Shown here: piece by piece, positions 14,321-17,234 of the stretch
Numbering within the stretch: position 1 is the first letter of the stretch
Layout: each line of letters begins with the position of its first letter
NCBI GenBank assembly: GCA_003446375.1
Contig: DMAW01000118.1
Span: forward strand, 10,212 to 27,445
Reading direction: 5' to 3'
Origin: Eubacteriaceae bacterium
GTDB taxonomy: Bacteria; Bacillota; Clostridia; Eubacteriales; Alkalibacteraceae
Length of the DNA stretch: 17,234 nucleotides
The notes under the pieces: generated by a model
What the model saw: only the letters and a program-made list of their open reading frames with translations
Databases searched by the model: none
Told to the model about the DNA's origin: nothing
Position numbers and translations under genes: made by a program

Positions 14321-14868
14321 AAAAAGCGGTAAGGGAAATACTTTTTGCGGTAGGAGAAGATCCGGACAGAGAGGGACTTATAGATACGCCTAAAAGAATA
14401 GCAAAGATGTATGAAGAGATTTTTTCGGGACTTGACGAGAATCCGGCAGACCACCTGGAGATATACTTTCAGCAGGAAAAATACGAAGAGTTGGTGCTGA
14501 TTAAGGATATTCCTTTTTACTCAGTGTGCGAGCACCACTTGGTTCCTTTCTTTGGCAAAGCCCATGTAGGCTACCTGCCTAAAAACGGAAAGCTAACCGG
14601 TCTAAGCAAACTTGCGCGTGTGGTGGAGACGGTCGCCAAAAGGCCTCAGCTTCAGGAACGTCTGACTGCTACGGTAGCCGATACCATTCAAAATAAATTG
14701 GAGCCTTATGGAGTAATCGTCGTCGTAGAAGCCGAGCACATGTGCATGACAATGAGAGGCGTAAAAAAACCGGGATCTAAGACGATTACGTCTGCAGTCA
14801 GAGGAGTTTTTGAATCTGATGCAAAAGCCAGATCGGAAGTAATGTCATTTATAAACTTTGGAAAATAA
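14302..14868 (+). CDS. folE: GTP cyclohydrolase I (FolE)
   Basis: FolE makes 7,8-dihydroneopterin triphosphate from GTP, the entry to the pterin branch. The 188-residue protein has the family length. It shows S-V-C-E-H-H-L-V-P-F-F-G-K-A-H-V-G-Y, with zinc ligands Cys76 and His79, and the third ligand Cys148 in H-M-C-M-T-M-R-G-V. S-K-L-A-R and R-P-Q-L-Q-E-R are also present. ATG 14302 has GAGGAGG 7 nt upstream. An upstream in-frame ATG at 14200 would run deep inside pabC and gives a tail foreign to the family. The 19-nt overlap with pabC implies coupled translation. It is the zinc-type (type I) enzyme. Confidence 0.97.
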   Translation: MDKERIEKAVREILFAVGEDPDREGLIDTPKRIAKMYEEIFSGLDENPADHLEIYFQQEKYEELVLIKDIPFYSVCEHHLVPFFGKAHVGYLPKNGKLTGLSKLARVVETVAKRPQLQERLTATVADTIQNKLEPYGVIVVVEAEHMCMTMRGVKKPGSKTITSAVRGVFESDAKARSEVMSFINFGK

Positions 14869-14880
14869 TAGGGGTATCAT

Positions 14881-15732
14881 ATGGATAATAAGACGATAAG
14901 AATAAAGTTGGAAAAGACAGAGCTTAAAGCGGGCAAAAAAGTCCTGGCGTTTGGAGAAAAGACCTACATAATGGGCATACTTAACGTAACTCCGGACTCG
15001 TTTTCGGATGGAGGGGACTTTGTAGATACGAACAAAGCCGTAGAGCATGCAAAATTAATGATTGCACAAGGAGCTCACATGATAGATGTAGGTGGAGAAT
15101 CTACTAGGCCGGGTTTTGTTCCTGTTTCTGCCGAAGAAGAAATAAGACGAGTAGTGCCCGTTGTTAAAAGACTTAAAGAGGAGACAGACGTAGTAATCTC
15201 AATAGATACCACTAAAGCAGTAGTTGCCCAAGAAGCTGTTAAAAACGGAGCCCATATAATAAACGATATTTGGGGGCTTCAAAAGGATGAGGATATGATT
15301 GGTGTTGCCGCCAAGTACCAAGTGCCTGTAATTGTGATGCACAATCAAAACGGCACGGAGTACCAAGAGGACATGGTAGACAGCGTCATTAAGTTTCTTA
15401 AAGATTCTATAGAGATGGCTTTAAAGGGAGGATTAAAAAAAGAAAGCATAATTCTTGATCCGGGAATTGGATTTGGGAAGACTCCCGAGCAGAACATGGA
15501 GATAATGGCAAGACTGGCTGAGATCAGGGATTTAGGTTATCCGGTATTGTTGGGAACTTCTAGAAAGTCAATGATAGGAAAAATCTTGGATGTTCCGCCA
15601 AAGGAAAGATGCGCAGGTACTGTTGCTACGACTGTGATGGGGATAATGCAAGGAATGGATATTGTAAGGGTACATGATGTTTTGGAAAATGCCCAGGCTG
15701 CAAAAGTTGCCGATGCCATAGTGAGGAAATAA
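14881..15732 (+). CDS. folP: Dihydropteroate synthase (FolP)
   Basis: FolP joins p-aminobenzoate to hydroxymethyldihydropterin pyrophosphate and is the sulfonamide target. The 283-residue TIM-barrel protein shows M-G-I-L-N-V-T-P-D-S-F-S-D-G-G, D-V-G-G-E-S-T-R-P-G, S-I-D-T-T-K, I-I-N-D-I-W-G, D-P-G-I-G-F-G-K, L-L-G-T-S-R-K-S and R-V-H-D-V, all family signatures. About 20 extra N-terminal residues precede the barrel. The start ATG has AGGGG 6 nt upstream and lies 12 nt after folE. Confidence 0.97.
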   Translation: MDNKTIRIKLEKTELKAGKKVLAFGEKTYIMGILNVTPDSFSDGGDFVDTNKAVEHAKLMIAQGAHMIDVGGESTRPGFVPVSAEEEIRRVVPVVKRLKEETDVVISIDTTKAVVAQEAVKNGAHIINDIWGLQKDEDMIGVAAKYQVPVIVMHNQNGTEYQEDMVDSVIKFLKDSIEMALKGGLKKESIILDPGIGFGKTPEQNMEIMARLAEIRDLGYPVLLGTSRKSMIGKILDVPPKERCAGTVATTVMGIMQGMDIVRVHDVLENAQAAKVADAIVRK

Positions 15733-15733
15733 A

Positions 15734-16096
15734 ATGGATAAGATTATAATGAAGAATATGGCCTTCTTTGCCCGACATGGCGTCATGGAAGAGGAAAAGA
15801 GATTGGGACAGAAATTTTATGTGGATGCAACGTTGTATCTTGGCCTAGGTGAAGCCGGCGAAACAGATGATTTATCCAAGACTGCCCATTATGGATTGGT
15901 CTATGAAAAGATAAAATATCAGGTGGAAAATAAAAGATACGATCTCATAGAGGCTTTGGCGGAAAATATTTGCTCAGAAATCTTACAAAACTTTGATGCC
16001 GTACAGGCGGTCAAAATACAGGTTAGAAAACCTCAAGCGCCCGTTGAAGGCATGTTTGATTATATGGCAGTAGAGATGACCAGGGAGAGGGTTTAA
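15734..16096 (+). CDS. folB: Dihydroneopterin aldolase (FolB)
   Basis: FolB cleaves dihydroneopterin to 6-hydroxymethyl-dihydropterin and glycolaldehyde. The 120-residue protein has the family length and opening (I-I-M-K-N-M-A-F-F-A-R-H-G-V), the acidic E-E-E-K segment (19-22) with the catalytic Glu, G-Q-K-F-Y-V-D, Y-G-L-V-Y, D-L-I-E-A-L-A-E, and R-K-P-Q-A-P-V near the C-terminus with the conserved Lys. GAGG precedes the ATG, which begins 1 nt after folP. Confidence 0.95.
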   Translation: MDKIIMKNMAFFARHGVMEEEKRLGQKFYVDATLYLGLGEAGETDDLSKTAHYGLVYEKIKYQVENKRYDLIEALAENICSEILQNFDAVQAVKIQVRKPQAPVEGMFDYMAVEMTRERV

Positions 16097-16570
16097 GTGA
16101 AGGATATTTACCTGAGTTTGGGAAGCAACGTTGGAGATACTAAAAAAAATATAGAAGAAGCTTTGAAGATGTTGAGTGAAAAAATAGATATAATCAAAGT
16201 TTCGTCATTTTATGAGACAGAGCCTGTGGGATATGCCGACCAGGATTGGTTTTTAAATATCGTACTTAAAGCAAAGACCGACCTTGTGCCTTTAGAGCTG
16301 TTGGAATTTTGCAAAGGCATCGAAAGCAAAATGAAGAGAGTCAAAACAGTGCGATTCGGTCCTAGGGTAATTGATGTGGATATTTTATTATATCAGGATT
16401 TTTCATCAGATGAAGATGTCCTAACTGTGCCGCACCCCAGAATGAAGCAAAGAGCGTTTGTGATAGTTCCTCTTTTCGAGATAGAACAAGACTTGAAGGT
16501 GGGAGATATGCACATAAAAGAGATCATAAATAAGCTTCAAGGCGAACAGATAAGAAAACTAGGTGATTGA
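16097..16570 (+). CDS. folK: 6-hydroxymethyl-7,8-dihydropterin pyrophosphokinase (FolK)
   Basis: FolK transfers pyrophosphate from ATP to hydroxymethyldihydropterin, activating it for FolP. The 157-residue protein has L-S-L-G-S-N-V-G-D, Y-E-T-E-P-V-G, D-Q-D-W-F-L-N, the signature R-F-G-P-R-V-I-D-V-D (86-95) with the two magnesium-binding Asp residues, and P-H-P-R-M. The start is GTG directly after the folB stop, with GGGAGAGGG 5 nt upstream. Confidence 0.96.
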   Translation: MKDIYLSLGSNVGDTKKNIEEALKMLSEKIDIIKVSSFYETEPVGYADQDWFLNIVLKAKTDLVPLELLEFCKGIESKMKRVKTVRFGPRVIDVDILLYQDFSSDEDVLTVPHPRMKQRAFVIVPLFEIEQDLKVGDMHIKEIINKLQGEQIRKLGD

Positions 16571-16571
16571 T

Positions 16572-17057
16572 ATGGAACGGGTAAACAGAATCGCTTCTCA
16601 TGAAACATATAAGAGCCATTTAAAGAAAATTGCCAAGTGGGAAGAGCATAGAAATTTCTGTAAGCATGATTTCATACATTTTCTTGACGTATGCAGGATA
16701 GCTTGGATTTTGTCTTTGGAAGAAGATGCAGATTTGAGCAAAGAGGCGGTATACGCAGCAGGGCTTCTTCACGATATCGGCAGATGGTCGGAGTACCAAT
16801 CAGGAACAGACCATGCGCTGGAGAGCGCTCGTCTATGTGTAGAGATTTTGGAAGACTGCGGATTTGATTTAGAAGAAATTGAAATAATTAAAGAAGCTAT
16901 AGCAAGTCACAGAATAAAAGATTCAGGTGGCAGGACCTTGAGCAACATATTATATAGGGCGGATAAGTTTTCGAGAAGGTGCTATGACTGTGCGGTCATA
17001 GGTGAGTGCAAGAAGTTTCAAAATGGAGAAAAGCCCTACTTGGAGTATTGCGCTTAA
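16572..17057 (+). CDS. HD-domain hydrolase with a C-terminal cysteine cluster, last gene of the folate operon
   Basis: This 161-residue protein belongs to the HD metal-dependent phosphohydrolase superfamily. Likely metal ligands are C-K-H-D-F-I-H (His32, Asp33 and His36), the H-D pair in G-L-L-H-D-I-G (His67, Asp68), His113 in A-S-H-R and Asp131 in R-A-D-K. After the HD core comes C-Y-D-C-x5-C (Cys137, Cys140, Cys146) and a final Cys160, possibly a small metal site. I chose ATG 16572, 5 nt after AGGTGA; an in-frame GTG at 16563 overlaps folK and that binding site. The substrate is not known from sequence. The operon otherwise lacks an enzyme to remove pyrophosphate from dihydroneopterin triphosphate, so a nucleotide or pterin phosphohydrolase role is a reasonable inference. 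A generic nucleotidase is the alternative. Confidence 0.85.
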   Translation: MERVNRIASHETYKSHLKKIAKWEEHRNFCKHDFIHFLDVCRIAWILSLEEDADLSKEAVYAAGLLHDIGRWSEYQSGTDHALESARLCVEILEDCGFDLEEIEIIKEAIASHRIKDSGGRTLSNILYRADKFSRRCYDCAVIGECKKFQNGEKPYLEYCA

Positions 17058-17061
17058 GGGG

Positions 17062-17103
17062 GAAAGTGGAACGTAGAAAGTGGAAGGTAGAAAGTTGGTA
17101 AGG
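17062..17103. repeat. Degenerate tandem heptanucleotide repeat
   Basis: Five consecutive 7-mers fit GAA-N-GT-D: GAAAGTG, GAACGTA, GAAAGTG, GAAGGTA and GAAAGTT, ending at 17096. A diverged sixth unit (GGTAAGG) follows. Alternatively it is a 14-bp unit repeated two and a half times. It lies 4 nt after the HD gene stop and about 35 nt before the next gene, outside any coding region. Function is not evident. Confidence 0.75.
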
Positions 17104-17137
17104 AAAGACTTTTTCGTTTAATAAGGTGGTGATACCC

Positions 17138-17234
17138 ATGCCCAGTTGGCAAAATGCAGTCATTAAAAAGGGGCTGAAAAGGCACAAGCTGAAGTCTGTT
17201 TTTAGGTACAGAAGCATAAAGTCAAAGCGCCGCC
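17138..17234 (+). CDS. Start of a further protein, possibly an alpha/beta hydrolase (truncated by the window end)
   Basis: An open frame begins at ATG 17138 behind a good binding site (AAGGTGGTG, 17123-17131) and is still open at the window end, giving 32 residues. It starts M-P-S-W-Q and is rich in Lys and Arg. The opening resembles the start of some alpha/beta-hydrolase-fold lipases and esterases (MPSWQ followed by a basic helix), but no catalytic motif is reached. The gene call rests on the ribosome-binding site and open frame; the family is a weak suggestion. No terminator separates it from the folate operon. Confidence 0.5.
   Translation, partial: MPSWQNAVIKKGLKRHKLKSVFRYRSIKSKRR

Overview
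The window reads as a low-GC Clostridia-type (Firmicutes) chromosome. The support is purine-rich ribosome-binding sites of the AGGAGG type, frequent GTG/TTG starts, AT-rich codons (ATA, AGA, AGG), tightly packed genes, and gene content typical of anaerobic fermenters: a tungsten aldehyde:ferredoxin oxidoreductase, a MoeA fused to a binding-protein domain, and a sigma-54 activator. I cannot name the genus from sequence alone.

Region 1 (1-7134, + strand) is a molybdopterin/tungstopterin cofactor cluster. It begins with the last codons of an ABC-transporter ATPase, plausibly a tungstate or molybdate importer. Then come moeA, a second moeA with a C-terminal periplasmic-binding-protein-like domain, moaA, moaC, a small MOSC-domain protein, and a GAF-PAS-AAA+-Fis sigma-54-dependent activator. 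Genes overlap or lie within about 50 nt of each other, so one operon is likely.

Region 2 (7135-10158) is the aldehyde:ferredoxin oxidoreductase locus. The 173-nt gap after the activator holds a terminator-like hairpin and then a perfectly spaced -24/-12 promoter (TGGCA-N6-TTGCA) in front of aor. The adjacent activator is therefore the obvious candidate to switch on aor. Downstream, a strong hairpin separates aor from moaD and a short MoeB/ThiF-like adenylyltransferase. A 15-bp stem at 10126-10158 closes the unit and also serves the convergent gene.

Region 3 (10162-11409) is a divergent pair. A hemolysin-III/PAQR-family membrane protein lies on the minus strand and a DUF1836 (YkrK-type) putative regulator on the plus strand. 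Their shared intergenic space carries two palindromes built from four copies of one 9-bp half-site (ATACTARRT-like), a good candidate operator.

Region 4 (11412-17057) is a complete-looking operon for the pABA and pterin branches of folate synthesis, ending at dihydropteroate: pabA, pabB, pabC, folE, folP, folB, folK, then an HD-domain hydrolase. It has its own sigma-A-like promoter with a TATAAT box. No Nudix pyrophosphatase for dihydroneopterin triphosphate is present, and the HD protein is a candidate for that gap.

The right end (17058-17234) holds a degenerate heptanucleotide repeat and the start of another gene that may be an alpha/beta hydrolase. No stretch longer than about 175 bases lacks a gene. 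I see no rRNA, tRNA, CRISPR array, insertion sequence or prophage. Most of the window is conventional metabolism. The items most worth a second look are the regulatory logic around aor, the DUF1836/hemolysin-III operator array, and the HD protein in the folate operon.
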